Shown in pieces: positions 1 through 13,087 of a stretch of 64,000 nt of DNA (position 1 is the first letter of the stretch; the number at the start of each line of letters is the position of its first letter). This DNA is from Noviherbaspirillum cavernae. GTDB taxonomy: Bacteria > Pseudomonadota > Gammaproteobacteria > Burkholderiales > Burkholderiaceae_D. The position numbers were made by a program, and so were the translations under genes. The DNA is taken from contig NZ_QYUN01000002.1 in NCBI RefSeq assembly GCF_003590875.1, positions 1,302,001 through 1,366,000 of the forward strand. The letters are read 5' to 3'. A model generated the notes under the pieces. The model saw only the letters and a program-made list of their open reading frames with translations. It ran no database searches and was not told where the DNA came from.

Positions 1-957
1 AGCCTGCAAGAGGAAACGGCGCAACGCCTCAAGAGTGGCGATGCCTTGAATGCCGAGACGAAAGTGCTGGTGAAATCGGTGCAGGAGGGCATGAAGGAGT
101 TGCAGGGCAAGGTCAGCGTGCTGGAAAACAAGCAGCAGGAAGCCCAGAGCCAGCAATTGGCACTTGAGCAACTCTACCAGGATCTATCGAAGAACCGTGA
201 CGACTGGGCGCTGGCCGAAATCGAACAGGTATTGTCCACCGCCAGTCAGCAGCTGCAGCTGGCCGGCAATGTGCAAGGGGCACTGATCGCCTTGCAAAAT
301 GCCGACACGCGCCTGTCCAGTTCCGACAGGCCGCAATTCATCACGATCCGCCGTGCGATTGCACGCGATCTCGACAAACTGAAATCGCTGCCCAGCGTGG
401 ACCTGCCGGGGCTGGCGGTGCGCCTCGATAGCGCCATCGGACAAGTCGATGCGATGCCCTTGTTATCGGATGAAAAGCCGGTGCAATCGGTGACGCAGCC
501 CAAGACTGCACGCAGTGCGAAGAAGGCTGCCAATACGACCAGGACCACCGAGGAAAAAGGCAGTGCGGTGTCGGAATGGATGTCCCGGCTGGAAGAGAAA
601 TGGCAAAGCTGGAGCAATGAAATGTGGACCGAGGTGCGCCAGCTGATCCAGGTCCGCCAGGTCGATACGCCGGACGCACTCCTGCTGTCGCCGACGCAAG
701 CATTCTATGCGCGTGAAAATCTGAAACTGCGGTTGTTGAATGCGCGACTGGCTTTGTTGAGCCGTAACGAAAGCGCGTTCCGCAGCGACCTGATCGCGGC
801 CCAGGACACGATTGCGAAGTATTTCGATACGCGTGCAAAGCAGACCCAGACGACGCAGGCCCTGCTGCGTCAGGTCCAGGCGAGCGACTTGTCGATCGAA
901 ATGCCGACGCTCGCCGACAGCCTGAATGCCGTGCGCAATTACAAAGCAAAACCATAA
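1..957 (+). CDS. hemX: HemX family protein (C-terminal part, 5' end off window)
   Basis: The frame is open from base 1, so the gene starts upstream; about 318 residues are visible. The visible part opens with a Gln/Glu-rich stretch (residues ~15-65) that reads as coiled coil, then an Ala/Leu-rich helical region and a charged Thr/Lys linker near residue 175. HemX proteins (PF04375) are inner-membrane proteins with one N-terminal membrane anchor, which would lie off window, and a large periplasmic part. They are often mislabelled as uroporphyrinogen-III methyltransferase, and no methyltransferase motif is visible here. The gene ends 18 bp before hemY, the usual hemCDXY order. Family assignment is from sequence and context; its exact role is unknown. 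Confidence 0.85.
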   Translation, partial: SLQEETAQRLKSGDALNAETKVLVKSVQEGMKELQGKVSVLENKQQEAQSQQLALEQLYQDLSKNRDDWALAEIEQVLSTASQQLQLAGNVQGALIALQNADTRLSSSDRPQFITIRRAIARDLDKLKSLPSVDLPGLAVRLDSAIGQVDAMPLLSDEKPVQSVTQPKTARSAKKAANTTRTTEEKGSAVSEWMSRLEEKWQSWSNEMWTEVRQLIQVRQVDTPDALLLSPTQAFYARENLKLRLLNARLALLSRNESAFRSDLIAAQDTIAKYFDTRAKQTQTTQALLRQVQASDLSIEMPTLADSLNAVRNYKAKP

Positions 958-975
958 TACGTAGCCGTAGCCAAT

Positions 976-2172
976 ATGCGCATATTCATTTCGCTACTGA
1001 TCCTGCTCGCCGCCGCAATCGGTGTCGCCGTGGGAGCCCGTTTCAATCACGGCAATGTCGTGCTGTTTTACGCGCCGTATCGGGTTGACCTGTCGCTCAA
1101 TCTTTTTCTCGTTCTGCTCGTCCTGTTGTTCGTGCTGATGTACGTCATTCTCAACACGATCCGCGATGCGCAACGCATGCCACAGCGGGTCGCGGCATAT
1201 CGCAACGCAAAACGCGAGCGCGAAGGCAACCGGGCGATGCGCGATGCGCTGAAGGCCTTGTTTGAAGGCCGCTTCGGCCATGCCGAGAAAGCCGCCACCC
1301 GTGCTGCGGACAGTCCGGACAACGCCGGATTGTCCGCCTTGATCGCCGCGCGTGCCGCGCACAGACTCGGACAACCGGATCGCCGGGACGGCTGGCTGAC
1401 CAGGGTTGGCGAGGAAAGCGCATTGAAGACTGCACGCTTGATGACCACCATCGAATTGCTCACCGATGAGCGCCAGCCGGAAGCGGCGCTGGAAGCAGTG
1501 AATGAATTGCAGGGCAGCGGCACGCGGCATATCCATGCGCTGCGCCTGGCGCTGAAGGCCAATCAGCGGGCGGAAAACTGGCCGGAGGTATTGCGCCTGG
1601 TGCGCCTGCTCGACAAGCGTAATGCGATTCATCCGGCCTTGTCGCGCAAGCTGCGCGAACTGGCATATCGCGACTTGCTGTCCGATCGCGCGCACGATGC
1701 CGAGTCGATTCGCCGCGTATGGTCAACGATTCCCGCAGAAGACAGGGTGCAGCCTTTCGTTGCGGTGCTGGCGGCGGGGGCATTCAATTCAAGAGGGTTG
1801 CATGACGAAGCCCGCAATGTGATCGAGAAGGCGCTTGCCATCGAATGGGATGAGCGCCTGGTGCGCGTCTACGGCGACTCGTCTGCTCCCGAAGGTTCGC
1901 CTGCATTGCTGGCGCAGATCGAGCGCTGCGAGGAATGGTTGGCAAAACGGCCGACCGATGCTGAACTGGAACTGACGCTCGGAACGTTCTGCCTCAAGCA
2001 AAAGCTCTGGGGCAAGGCCCAGCGTCATCTGGAGCAGGCGTTGTCCGACGCAACCGATGCCGAGACTGTGCGTCAGGCGCATTTGAAGCTGGCGCAATTG
2101 CATGAAGCCTTGAATCAGCCGGAACAGGCCGCATTGCATTATCGCCAGTGCGCGCTGGCGACCATGCTCTGA
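976..2172 (+). CDS. hemY: HemY, heme-biosynthesis-associated inner-membrane TPR protein
   Basis: 398 residues. Two hydrophobic segments (about residues 3-21 and 40-62) form the N-terminal membrane hairpin, followed by a long all-helical region with TPR-like repeats; the clearest is near residues 325-390 (LTLGTFCLKQKLWGKAQRHL type). This matches the HemY_N family (PF07219) in length and architecture. It lies directly after hemX and is probably in the same transcript. The name is historical: this is not the protoporphyrinogen oxidase called HemY in Bacillus. Its biochemical role is unproven; it is thought to act with the late tetrapyrrole enzymes at the membrane. Confidence 0.88.
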   Translation: MRIFISLLILLAAAIGVAVGARFNHGNVVLFYAPYRVDLSLNLFLVLLVLLFVLMYVILNTIRDAQRMPQRVAAYRNAKREREGNRAMRDALKALFEGRFGHAEKAATRAADSPDNAGLSALIAARAAHRLGQPDRRDGWLTRVGEESALKTARLMTTIELLTDERQPEAALEAVNELQGSGTRHIHALRLALKANQRAENWPEVLRLVRLLDKRNAIHPALSRKLRELAYRDLLSDRAHDAESIRRVWSTIPAEDRVQPFVAVLAAGAFNSRGLHDEARNVIEKALAIEWDERLVRVYGDSSAPEGSPALLAQIERCEEWLAKRPTDAELELTLGTFCLKQKLWGKAQRHLEQALSDATDAETVRQAHLKLAQLHEALNQPEQAALHYRQCALATML

Positions 2173-2324
2173 TTCGGGCCGGTCAATGGTCGTTTCATTC
2201 TCTCGTCAATGCCTTCTTTGAGCAGCTTTTCCATGGGTGACGCGGAGTGCTGAAATGCATCGTTGCCATGAGTAAACGCGGCTGGAACGCGTGCTGCGGC
2301 GCACAAGATGGCTTGGAAAGCCGA

Positions 2325-2330
2325 TATAAT
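2325..2330 (+). promoter_or_regulatory. Possible -10 box of the ppa promoter
   Basis: A perfect TATAAT sits 40 bp before the ppa start codon. The expected -35 position has only a poor match, so this is a plausible but unproven sigma-70 promoter in the 197-bp hemY-ppa gap. Confidence 0.4.
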
Positions 2331-2369
2331 CTGCCGATCTGAAATTTCCCTTACCACTGAGAGAGCAAC

Positions 2370-2909
2370 ATGAGTCTGAACAATGTTCCTGCCGGGCGCG
2401 ATTTGCCGAACGATTTCAACGTCATCATCGAAATCCCGATGAATGCGGATCCGATCAAGTATGAAGTTGACAAGGAAACAGGCGCGATTTTTGTTGACCG
2501 CTTCATGGGCACGGCGATGCACTATCCGTGCAACTACGGCTACATTCCGAACACGCTGTCCGATGATGGTGATCCGGTTGATGTGCTGGTTGTGACGCCG
2601 TTTCCGTTGTTTCCCGGCGTTGTCGTGCGCTGCCGCCCGATTGGCGTGTTGAAGATGACTGACGAAGCCGGCGAGGATGCGAAACTGCTGGCGGTGCCGG
2701 TAGACAAGATTCTGCCGATCTATACGCACTGGCAAAAACCGGAAGACCTGAACGAACTGCGCCTGAACCAGATCCAGCACTTCTTCGAGCATTACAAGGA
2801 TCTTGAAAAAGGCAAATGGGTCAAGGTGGAAGGCTGGCATGGCCCGGACGAGGCGAGAAAGGAAATCCTCGCCGGTGTTGCGGCATACAAGAAGCAGCAG
2901 GGTGAGTGA
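2370..2909 (+). CDS. ppa: Inorganic pyrophosphatase, family I
   Basis: 179 residues, the usual length of bacterial family I pyrophosphatase. The enzyme hydrolyses pyrophosphate to two phosphates in the cytosol and so drives biosynthetic reactions forward. The signature [10 protein letters not shown] is present (residues ~65-74) with its metal-binding aspartates, as are the Tyr-rich [10 protein letters not shown] segment and the substrate-binding [13 protein letters not shown] region. The ATG at 2370 follows a weak purine-rich stretch (GAGAG). The gene is monocistronic, with its own -10 element upstream and a strong terminator downstream. Confidence 0.97.
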   Translation: MSLNNVPAGRDLPNDFNVIIEIPMNADPIKYEVDKETGAIFVDRFMGTAMHYPCNYGYIPNTLSDDGDPVDVLVVTPFPLFPGVVVRCRPIGVLKMTDEAGEDAKLLAVPVDKILPIYTHWQKPEDLNELRLNQIQHFFEHYKDLEKGKWVKVEGWHGPDEARKEILAGVAAYKKQQGE

Positions 2910-2948
2910 GCCGCAGGCGTCAATCGACTTGCCGCTGATGTGCAGGTG

Positions 2949-2978
2949 AAAAGCGCGCCGAAAGGCGCGCTTTTTTTC
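2949..2978 (+). terminator. Rho-independent terminator after ppa
   Basis: Perfect 9-bp GC-rich stem (AAGCGCGCC / GGCGCGCTT) with a GAAA tetraloop, followed by a run of seven T. It probably also insulates the convergent kinase gene. Confidence 0.9.
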
Positions 2979-3017
2979 TTCTTGTCTTCGGCGTAACGGG
3001 CCGTTATTCGCGGGCCG

Positions 3018-4058
3018 TCATAAAAGGCGCATCGCCACGATGGCAACGGCAAGCGCTACCGCCGTGCAGCCGAGCCAGAACAGGCGGCTCCGCTCCAACG
3101 GATGGCTTCCCTCCTCATTTTTGTCGAGGCCGGCAAGCGGCAATTGCATGCGTCGGCGCGCGCGCCTTTCGCGCACAAGGTAACGCTTGATATCCAGCGC
3201 CATCTGTTCCGCAGTCGCATAACGCTTTTCGGGACGCTTGCTCATCGCCTTCATCACGATCTGCGACAGGATCACGGGAATCTGCGGATCGATCTCGCGG
3301 GGCGCGCGAGGCGCCTTGTGCGCGACCTGCTGCAACAGCAGGTCCGCGTCCTTTGTCGCGAATGGTTTGCGGCCGACCAGCATTTCATACATCACGGCAC
3401 CGAGCGAATAGATGTCGGTGCGTGCATCGACCGGCTTGCCGCAGGCTTGCTCGGGAGACATGTAATTCGGTGTGCCCAGCAGATTGTTGCGGAACAAGGT
3501 GTAGGGCTGATCATCGTTGACGAGTCGCGCAGCAACGCGGTTGGGCGAGCGCGCGATGCCGAAATCAACCAGCTTGGGATGGTCATCATTCACCATGAAG
3601 ATATTGGCCGGCTTGACGTCGCGATGAATGACCTCGTTCTTGTGCGCGTGATCCAGGGCATCGGCGACTTTCCAGGCGATCGATGCGACCTCGTGTGGCG
3701 TGAAGCGGTGCCCGCCATCCAGCATCTTGTTCAGTTCGCGGCCCTGCAGGTATTCCATCGCGATATAGGTCGTCCCGTTTTCGCTGGATGCGTCGTAGAT
3801 GGTGACGATATGCGGATGCGACAGGCGACCGGCTGCTCTGGCCTCGTTGATGAATTGTTGCTCGTATTTGTTCTTTTCCACCGGCGTCAGGCGCGGGTTG
3901 AAAGTCTTGAGCGCAATGTCGCGTCCGACGACAGGGTCATGTGCGAAATAGACGCAGCCGGCAGATCCGCGTCCCAGTTCGCGCGTGATGTGAAAACGTC
4001 CGATTCTGTTGACAGATGGAGTGACTGAGGCGAGAGGGGGGGAGGCTTCAAATGTCAT
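3018..4058 (-). CDS. Hanks-type serine/threonine protein kinase with C-terminal membrane anchor
   Basis: 346 residues. Full set of eukaryotic-like kinase motifs: glycine loop GRGSAGCVYF (~29-38), catalytic Lys in IALKTF (~52), HRDVKPANI catalytic loop (~145), DFGIA (~165), SPEQACG at the end of the activation segment and DIYSLG. The domain ends near residue 290, followed by an Arg-rich stretch and one hydrophobic helix (~328-345), so the kinase domain is predicted to be cytoplasmic and tethered at its C-terminus. There are no PASTA repeats or other sensor domain. No phosphatase or FHA partner lies next to it, so its substrates cannot be inferred. Confidence 0.93.
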   Translation of the reverse strand: MTFEASPPLASVTPSVNRIGRFHITRELGRGSAGCVYFAHDPVVGRDIALKTFNPRLTPVEKNKYEQQFINEARAAGRLSHPHIVTIYDASSENGTTYIAMEYLQGRELNKMLDGGHRFTPHEVASIAWKVADALDHAHKNEVIHRDVKPANIFMVNDDHPKLVDFGIARSPNRVAARLVNDDQPYTLFRNNLLGTPNYMSPEQACGKPVDARTDIYSLGAVMYEMLVGRKPFATKDADLLLQQVAHKAPRAPREIDPQIPVILSQIVMKAMSKRPEKRYATAEQMALDIKRYLVRERRARRRMQLPLAGLDKNEEGSHPLERSRLFWLGCTAVALAVAIVAMRLL

Positions 4059-4167
4059 GACGCGAAAAGGAAGCCCTTGCGGCTTGTTGCTGTCAGAACA
4101 TTATAAAACAGCCAACCTTTGATTGATAAAGTTTTAACTGTGGAAATGCCGCAGTGTTCCGGCCCGC

Positions 4168-5322
4168 TCAAGACTGAAAACCGGCCTGTGCGGCCTTGAA
4201 CGGATTGCGGTCGTTCAGTTCGCCGATATACGAATCGATGCCATCTTTTTCCTGCCGCAGAAAGCGTTCGATCGCGTCGGCGAAGGCGGGATGAGCGAGC
4301 CAATGAGCGGACCAGGTTTTCTGCGGCAGGAAGCCGCGCGCCATCTTGTGTTCTCCCTGGGCGCCGCCTTCAAAGCAGCGTATGCCTTGCGCGATGCAGA
4401 ATTCGATCGGCTGATAGTAGGCTGTTTCGAAATGCAGACAAGGTACATGCCTGACAGCGCCCCAGTAGCGCCCATACAGCGTGTGGCGGTCGTGGATCAG
4501 CAATGAAGAAGCGACCGGCTTGCCATCTTGTTCGGCGACGACAAGCAATACGTGCTGCGGCATCGCGGTGCCGATGCGCAGGAAGAAATCCAGATTCAAG
4601 TAAGGCGTCGAATAATGTTCCGCATAGGTGTGGTCATAGCAACGCTTGAAGAAGCGCCAGTCCGCCTCCGTGGCCTGCTCACCGGTCACATGGCGAAACG
4701 TGACGCCGGCATCGCTGACCTTGCGCCGCTCCGCCCGGATATTCTTCCGTTTCTTTTGCTCCAGGGTGGCGAGGAATTCTTCAAAATTCTGGTAGCCCGG
4801 ATTGAGCCAGTGGAACTGCACGCCGGTGCGGAGCATGAAGCCTGCATCGCGCAACGCCTGTGCCTGTGCTTCGGGCGCATAAAGAACATGCGCCGACGAT
4901 ACGTCGTTACCTACCTGCAATGTGCGCATTGCATTGATCAGCGCGGTCTGCGCCGGTGCGTCGCGCGCCAGAAGGCGGCTGCCGGTGACGGGCGTGAACG
5001 GAATTGCGGAAAGCAGCTTCGGATAATAGTCCAGACCGTTTCGCTGATATGCATCGGCCCAGGCCCAATCAAATACATATTCGCCGTAGGAATGGCTTTT
5101 CACATACAGCGGAAGCGCGGCTTCGAGCCAATCGCCGCGCCACAGAGTGAGGAATTGCGGCTGCCATCCGGTCTTCGACGAGGCCGAGCCGGATTCGTGC
5201 AATGCATGCAAAAATGCAAACGAAAGAAAAGGGTTGCCGTCGGCCTGTGCCTGAAGCAGTCCATCCCAGGCGGCCTGTCCGATTTCAGACAAAGAGGGAA
5301 CGATTCGCGTGCGATAATTCAC
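4168..5322 (-). CDS. GNAT/FemAB-like N-acyltransferase (DUF482 family)
   Basis: 384 residues starting at GTG (5322). It resembles the COG3146/PF04339 family of FemAB-like acyltransferases, with the conserved region around NPFLSFAFLHALHESGSAS (~30-48), QKKRKNIRAERRKV (~188-201) and the C-terminal FEGGAQGEHKMARGFLPQKT block. Family members are predicted cytosolic acyl- or aminoacyl-transferases with no agreed substrate. The gene is 109 bp upstream of the kinase on the same strand, and divergent from nadE with 41 bp between the two start codons. Function beyond the superfamily is unknown. Confidence 0.8.
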   Translation of the reverse strand: MNYRTRIVPSLSEIGQAAWDGLLQAQADGNPFLSFAFLHALHESGSASSKTGWQPQFLTLWRGDWLEAALPLYVKSHSYGEYVFDWAWADAYQRNGLDYYPKLLSAIPFTPVTGSRLLARDAPAQTALINAMRTLQVGNDVSSAHVLYAPEAQAQALRDAGFMLRTGVQFHWLNPGYQNFEEFLATLEQKKRKNIRAERRKVSDAGVTFRHVTGEQATEADWRFFKRCYDHTYAEHYSTPYLNLDFFLRIGTAMPQHVLLVVAEQDGKPVASSLLIHDRHTLYGRYWGAVRHVPCLHFETAYYQPIEFCIAQGIRCFEGGAQGEHKMARGFLPQKTWSAHWLAHPAFADAIERFLRQEKDGIDSYIGELNDRNPFKAAQAGFQS

Positions 5323-5363
5323 AGGTTATCAATGCATCAAACAGATTCGGTTCGCACTTCATC

Positions 5364-7347
<1,984 letters not shown>

Positions 7348-7410
7348 GGTCGGCACACAATTGCATTAACAACAGCAGCGCCGCATGTGCGACGCGCTCA
7401 TCTTCCTTCG

Positions 7411-7446
7411 ACAAAGCCCGGCATCGCATGAACCGGGCTTTGTTTT
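7411..7446 (+). terminator. Terminator after glnB
   Basis: 11-bp perfect stem (ACAAAGCCCGG / CCGGGCTTTGT) with an 11-nt loop and a T-run. It lies between the convergent glnB and channel genes and probably serves the plus strand. Confidence 0.85.
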
Positions 7447-7458
7447 TCCCTGAAGTTT

Positions 7459-8061
7459 TCAGCCGAGGCGAATGTCCCCGGCCCAGGTGACGAGCCGCAT
7501 CGCGGTAATGCTCAATGCGCTGACCCACAGCGAAAAATCCGACGGGACACCGACATACTGCATCGCCAGATACATCCAGCATCCGGCAAAGGCGCAGACC
7601 GCATAAGGCCTGCCATCGCGCAGTACCATGGGTACTTCATTGCATATGACATCGCGCATCACACCGCCGAAGATGCCGGTGATAACGCCCATCATCGACG
7701 CGATGAACACCGGCATGCCTGCCTCGAGCGCAGTCGAAACTCCGACGATCGAAAACAGTCCCAGCCCCAGTGCATCGGCGATGACAATCAAGCGCTGAGG
7801 CAGGAATTTATGCGAGGCGTTGAGCACCGGAGTGGCAATCAGGGAAAGTACGGCGATCAGGATGGCGTATTCCTGGTGGAGAACCCAGAACAGCGGCCGC
7901 TTGTCGAGCAGGATGTCGCGCAGCGTGCCGCCGCCGAAGGCAGTGATGAAGGCGACGATGAAGACACCGACCAGATCCATTCGCTTGTTGCGCGCTTCCG
8001 CAAAGCCCGACAGGGCGCCGACAAGAATCGCCAGAACTTCGAGGAATGTGGTCAGTGTCAT
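7459..8061 (-). CDS. TRIC/YadS-like membrane protein (UPF0126, two glycine-rich repeats)
   Basis: 200 residues from the ATG at 8061. Two internally homologous halves each carry the family signature: GGGTLRDIL in the first and GGVMRDVI in the second, within about seven hydrophobic helices. This is the PF03458 pair typical of YadS/YicG proteins, related to eukaryotic trimeric intracellular cation channels and also annotated as glycine transporters. It is an integral inner-membrane protein; the true substrate is unsettled. It is a single gene, convergent with glnB. Confidence 0.88.
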   Translation of the reverse strand: MTLTTFLEVLAILVGALSGFAEARNKRMDLVGVFIVAFITAFGGGTLRDILLDKRPLFWVLHQEYAILIAVLSLIATPVLNASHKFLPQRLIVIADALGLGLFSIVGVSTALEAGMPVFIASMMGVITGIFGGVMRDVICNEVPMVLRDGRPYAVCAFAGCWMYLAMQYVGVPSDFSLWVSALSITAMRLVTWAGDIRLG

Positions 8062-8136
8062 GCGCCCGGGGCAGGAGTGTTGCCTGTCCCCATGATACTG
8101 GCGCAAGCAGGGAAAGCAAGCCGGGCGCGCAGCCCC

Positions 8137-8775
8137 TTAGGCTTTTAGCAAAACAATCAATGCGCCGGCTCCACCATCGTTCGCCCTCGCCTGGCAAAAC
8201 GCGATGACTTCTTCTTTCTGCACCAGCCAGTTGCGCACCTTCCCTTTGAGGACGGGCTCCTTGTTGATCGAGCCGAGTCCCTTGCCGTGAATGATGCGCA
8301 CGCAGCGCTGGCCGCGCTTGACGGCGTTGCGGAGGAATTCCACCAGTGCTTCCCGTGCTTCTTCGCGCCGCATGCCGTGCAGGTCGAGCTGACCCTGTAC
8401 GACCCAGTGACCGCGCCGCAGCTTGCGCACAATTTCCGGCCCGATGCCGGGGCGCGAGAAGCTCAATTCCTGGTCGGTATCAAGCAGGGTATCGACATTG
8501 AATTCGTCCGACAGCGATTCCTGCAAGGCGGCTTGCTCATCCGCGAGGCGGTGGCGGGCAATTGGAAGTGGACGTGAGGCAGGAGCGGGAGCCCGCTGCG
8601 AGGATGAAACTGGCGTAACGTTGCCGATACTTTGGCGGAACAGGTCTGCATCCAGCCTGTGCTGTTTTTCGCGACGAAGGCGTTCGGCTTCCTTCGCCTT
8701 GCGCTCCTCTTCCTGTGTCTTCAGCTTGCTTTGCAGCGACTTGAGGGCGGCGAAATCCTTGATGGGGGCAGACAT
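8137..8775 (-). CDS. Smr-domain protein (putative nuclease)
   Basis: 212 residues from the ATG at 8775; an upstream in-frame start at 8814 adds 13 unlikely residues. The N-terminal half is charged and Lys/Arg/Glu-rich, probably a coiled coil (residues ~10-45). The C-terminal half is a Smr domain with LDLHGMRREEA and the HGKGLGS motif (residues ~125-180). The Smr domain is known from MutS2 and from stand-alone proteins that nick DNA or cleave RNA at stalled ribosomes. It lies downstream of trxB on the same strand. Its nucleic acid target cannot be told from sequence. Confidence 0.88.
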   Translation of the reverse strand: MSAPIKDFAALKSLQSKLKTQEEERKAKEAERLRREKQHRLDADLFRQSIGNVTPVSSSQRAPAPASRPLPIARHRLADEQAALQESLSDEFNVDTLLDTDQELSFSRPGIGPEIVRKLRRGHWVVQGQLDLHGMRREEAREALVEFLRNAVKRGQRCVRIIHGKGLGSINKEPVLKGKVRNWLVQKEEVIAFCQARANDGGAGALIVLLKA

Positions 8776-8856
8776 GCTTGCTGTCTCCTGTTGCCGTTCG
8801 CATCTCGTATCCAAGGCTCGATGCGAACGGTGTGCTGCTTGTTGCGGCGGAACGAA

Positions 8857-9927
<1,071 letters not shown>

Positions 9928-10019
9928 TTAATCGGTATTGCTCCTCAAAAACTGGTTAAGATTATAGACGAACCTGCCACGCGAGCACGGTCAGCCTCTC
10001 GGGCAATGCGGGGCCGGTA

Positions 10020-12401
10020 ATGACCGACAACAGCCTCGCCGCTGACGCAACGACACCTGCATTTATGACAAGAACCGCTCAAGCCTATACCCGCAATACC
10101 AATCCGCAGGAGGCACAGCCGTTGCCCGGTCGATTGGTGCGCCTGTTGTCCGAAGCGCGCTGGCTCGTGCTTGCGGTCGTCAGCACCTATCTGATCCTTA
10201 TCTTTTTGACATATTCAAAGGCCGATCCTGGCTGGTCGCAGGCGAATGTGATCCCGGAACTCAATAACTGGGGCGGCCGCATCGGTGCCTGGCTGGCGGA
10301 TCTGACGCTGTTCATTTTCGGCTTCTCTGCATGGTGGTGGTGCGTGATGCTGCTGCGGTCAGTATGGGCCGGCTATCGCCGCTTGTCGCAGCGATTCCTG
10401 CTGCAAAAAGAACCGGAGCCGGTGCATCACCATGAGGTATGGATTCGAGGCATCGGCTTTGCGCTGCTGATGACAGGCAGTGTCGCGATCGAGTATCTGC
10501 GCATGTACACGTTGAAAGCGCAGTTGCCGCGCGCGCCGGGCGGCGTGCTGGGCGAAGTGATCGGACGTGCGGCGCAAAGCGCCTTCGGTTTTACCGGCGC
10601 GACCCTGTTTCTGTTGTTGATCTTCGGTATCGGCTTCAGTCTGTTTTTCCACGTGTCGTGGCTGGCGGTGGCCGAGCGTATCGGTGCGGCGATTGAGAGC
10701 GTGATCGGCCGCCTGCAGACTCTGTACGCCGCGCGCGAGGATCGCAAAGTGGGGCACGTCGCGGCAGTCAAGCGCGAAGAGGTGGTGGTGCAGGAGCGGG
10801 CGAAGATCGTCGAGGCGCCGCCGATCCGCATCGAGCCGCAAGTTGTCTCGGTGCCGAAATCCGAGCGCGTCGAAAAGGAAAAGCAGGTATCGCTGTTTGC
10901 CGACCTGCCCGATACCAATCTGCCGCCGCTGTCCTTGCTGGACGATCCGCCCGCAGCGCAGGAAACGGTCAGCGTCGAAACGCTCGAATTCACCAGCCGC
11001 CTGATCGAGAAGAAATTGTCGGACTTCGGCATCGAGGTCAAGGTGATCGCGGCGTATCCGGGTCCGGTGATCACGCGCTACGAGATCGAACCGGCGACCG
11101 GCGTGAAAGGCAGCCAGATCGTCAATCTCGCGCGCGACCTTGCGCGTTCGTTGTCGCTGACCTCGATTCGCGTGGTCGAGACGATCCCCGGCAAGAATTA
11201 CATGGGACTGGAATTGCCGAATCCGAAACGGCAGATCGTGCGCCTGACAGAGATTCTCGGTTCAAAGGTCTACAACGACAGCGCATCCAGCCTGACCGTC
11301 GCGCTCGGCAAGGACATCGCGGGTCATCCGGTGGTGGCCGACTTGGCGAAGATGCCACACTTGCTGGTTGCGGGTACGACCGGCTCCGGCAAATCGGTGG
11401 GCATCAACGCGACCATCCTGTCGCTGCTGTACAAATCCGATCCGAACTTCGTGCGCATGATCCTGATCGACCCGAAGATGCTGGAAATGTCGGTCTATGA
11501 AGGCATTCCGCATCTGCTCGCGCCGGTCGTCACCGATATGCGTCAGGCAGGGCACGCGCTCAACTGGGCAGTGGCCGAGATGGAGCGCCGTTACAAACTG
11601 ATGTCCAAGCTCGGCGTGCGCAACCTTGCCGGCTACAACAGCAAGATTGCGGAAGCGGAGAAAAATGAACACAAGATTCCGAATCCGTTCAGCCTGACGC
11701 CCGACGCGCCGGAGCCGCTGGAGAAACTGCCGACCATCGTGATCATCATCGACGAATTGGCGGACCTGATGATGGTGGTGGGCAAGAAGGTGGAGGAGCT
11801 GATTGCGCGCATTGCGCAGAAGGCGCGTGCCGCCGGCATTCACCTGATTCTCGCGACGCAGCGGCCGTCGGTCGATGTCATCACCGGCCTGATCAAGGCC
11901 AACATCCCGACACGTATCGCCTTCCAGGTCAGCAGCAAGATCGATTCGCGCACGATTCTCGATCAGATGGGCGCGGAAGCGCTGCTCGGCATGGGCGACA
12001 TGCTGTACATGCCCCCCGGTACCGGCCTGCCGATTCGCGTGCATGGCGCGTTTGTGTCGGATGACGAGGTGCATCGCGTGGTCGAACACCTCAAGGCGCA
12101 AGGGGAACCGAATTACATTGAGGGAATCCTAGAAGGTGGCGTGGCCGAGGAGGGCGCGGATGGTGCAGTGGGAGGCGGTGAAGGCGCGGGCAGCGGCGAA
12201 GCCGATCCCATGTACGATCAGGCGGTCGCCGTCGTGCTGAAGAATCGGCGCGCCTCGATCTCGCTGGTGCAGCGGCATTTGCGCATCGGCTACAATCGCG
12301 CGGCCCGCTTGCTGGAACAGATGGAGCAAAGCGGCCTCGTATCCACAATGCAATCCAACGGCAACAGGGAAATTCTTGTGCCGGCCGGAAATACAGAATA
12401 G
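10020..12401 (+). CDS. ftsK: DNA translocase FtsK
   Basis: 793 residues. The N-terminal membrane domain has about four hydrophobic helices (first ~53-70, last ~190-222). A short linker follows, then the alpha/beta RecA-like motor with Walker A GTTGSGKS (~455) and the Walker B region [12 protein letters not shown] (~570). The C-terminal winged-helix gamma domain that reads KOPS is present (from [15 protein letters not shown] to the end). FtsK is recruited to the septum and pumps chromosome termini apart for XerCD/dif resolution. The short linker is typical of SpoIIIE-length FtsK. The start at 10020 lacks a strong ribosome site; ATG 10065 is an alternative. Confidence 0.96.
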   Translation: MTDNSLAADATTPAFMTRTAQAYTRNTNPQEAQPLPGRLVRLLSEARWLVLAVVSTYLILIFLTYSKADPGWSQANVIPELNNWGGRIGAWLADLTLFIFGFSAWWWCVMLLRSVWAGYRRLSQRFLLQKEPEPVHHHEVWIRGIGFALLMTGSVAIEYLRMYTLKAQLPRAPGGVLGEVIGRAAQSAFGFTGATLFLLLIFGIGFSLFFHVSWLAVAERIGAAIESVIGRLQTLYAAREDRKVGHVAAVKREEVVVQERAKIVEAPPIRIEPQVVSVPKSERVEKEKQVSLFADLPDTNLPPLSLLDDPPAAQETVSVETLEFTSRLIEKKLSDFGIEVKVIAAYPGPVITRYEIEPATGVKGSQIVNLARDLARSLSLTSIRVVETIPGKNYMGLELPNPKRQIVRLTEILGSKVYNDSASSLTVALGKDIAGHPVVADLAKMPHLLVAGTTGSGKSVGINATILSLLYKSDPNFVRMILIDPKMLEMSVYEGIPHLLAPVVTDMRQAGHALNWAVAEMERRYKLMSKLGVRNLAGYNSKIAEAEKNEHKIPNPFSLTPDAPEPLEKLPTIVIIIDELADLMMVVGKKVEELIARIAQKARAAGIHLILATQRPSVDVITGLIKANIPTRIAFQVSSKIDSRTILDQMGAEALLGMGDMLYMPPGTGLPIRVHGAFVSDDEVHRVVEHLKAQGEPNYIEGILEGGVAEEGADGAVGGGEGAGSGEADPMYDQAVAVVLKNRRASISLVQRHLRIGYNRAARLLEQMEQSGLVSTMQSNGNREILVPAGNTE

Positions 12402-12410
12402 GGAAACACT

Positions 12411-13085
12411 TTGGATCAAGCTTGCAAGGGTCATTTTCGTTGGGTTCGACAACACACACTGGCAAAACTCCTGGCAATCGTTGTCGTGACATTGCCTGTT
12501 CTTGCGCAGGCTTCGGCCTTGGATCAGTTCAAATCCTTTGTCGCCACCACTAAAACAGCCAAGGGCGAATTCACGCAGCGTCAGGTCAAGATGGACGAGG
12601 CAAACAAGGGGGCGGCAAAGCTGTCGAATGCGTCCTCCGGCACCTTCATGTTCGCGCGTCCGGGGAAGTTCATCTGGACTTACCAGAAGCCATACGAACA
12701 ATTGCTGCAAGCCGATGGAGAAAAGCTCTACATCTACGACAAGGACCTGAACCAGGTCACGGTCAAAAAACTCGGTAATGCGCTCGGTTCGTCGCCGGCG
12801 GCCATCCTGTTCGGCAGCAACGAGCTTGAAAAGAATTTCACGCTGAAGGAAGCGGGTACGAAGGACGGCCTGGAATGGTTGCAGGCCACGCCGAAAGCGA
12901 AGGACACGAACTTCGATCAGATCGGCATTGGCCTGAAGGATGGCGTGCCGCACGCGATGGAACTGCGCGATTCGTTCGGCCAGGTGTCGCTGCTGACCTT
13001 CAGCAAGTTCGAAAAGAATCCGCAGATGCCGGCGGAACAGTTCAAGTTTGTCGTGCCGAAAGGCGCAGACGTCTTCCAGCAATAG
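12411..13085 (+). CDS. lolA: Outer-membrane lipoprotein carrier protein LolA
   Basis: 224 residues if the TTG at 12411 is used; it lies 10 bp after the ftsK stop with GGGAAA upstream, and no ATG precedes the signal peptide. The signal peptide ends with a likely AxA cleavage site near residue 39 (VLAQASA), before the mature start LDQFKSFV. LolA ferries lipoproteins through the periplasm from LolCDE to LolB. The conserved [13 protein letters not shown] and the C-terminal [12 protein letters not shown] block support the family. It probably forms an operon with ftsK, the common betaproteobacterial order ftsK-lolA-rarA-serS. Confidence 0.92.
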   Translation: MDQACKGHFRWVRQHTLAKLLAIVVVTLPVLAQASALDQFKSFVATTKTAKGEFTQRQVKMDEANKGAAKLSNASSGTFMFARPGKFIWTYQKPYEQLLQADGEKLYIYDKDLNQVTVKKLGNALGSSPAAILFGSNELEKNFTLKEAGTKDGLEWLQATPKAKDTNFDQIGIGLKDGVPHAMELRDSFGQVSLLTFSKFEKNPQMPAEQFKFVVPKGADVFQQ

Positions 13086-13087
13086 AG

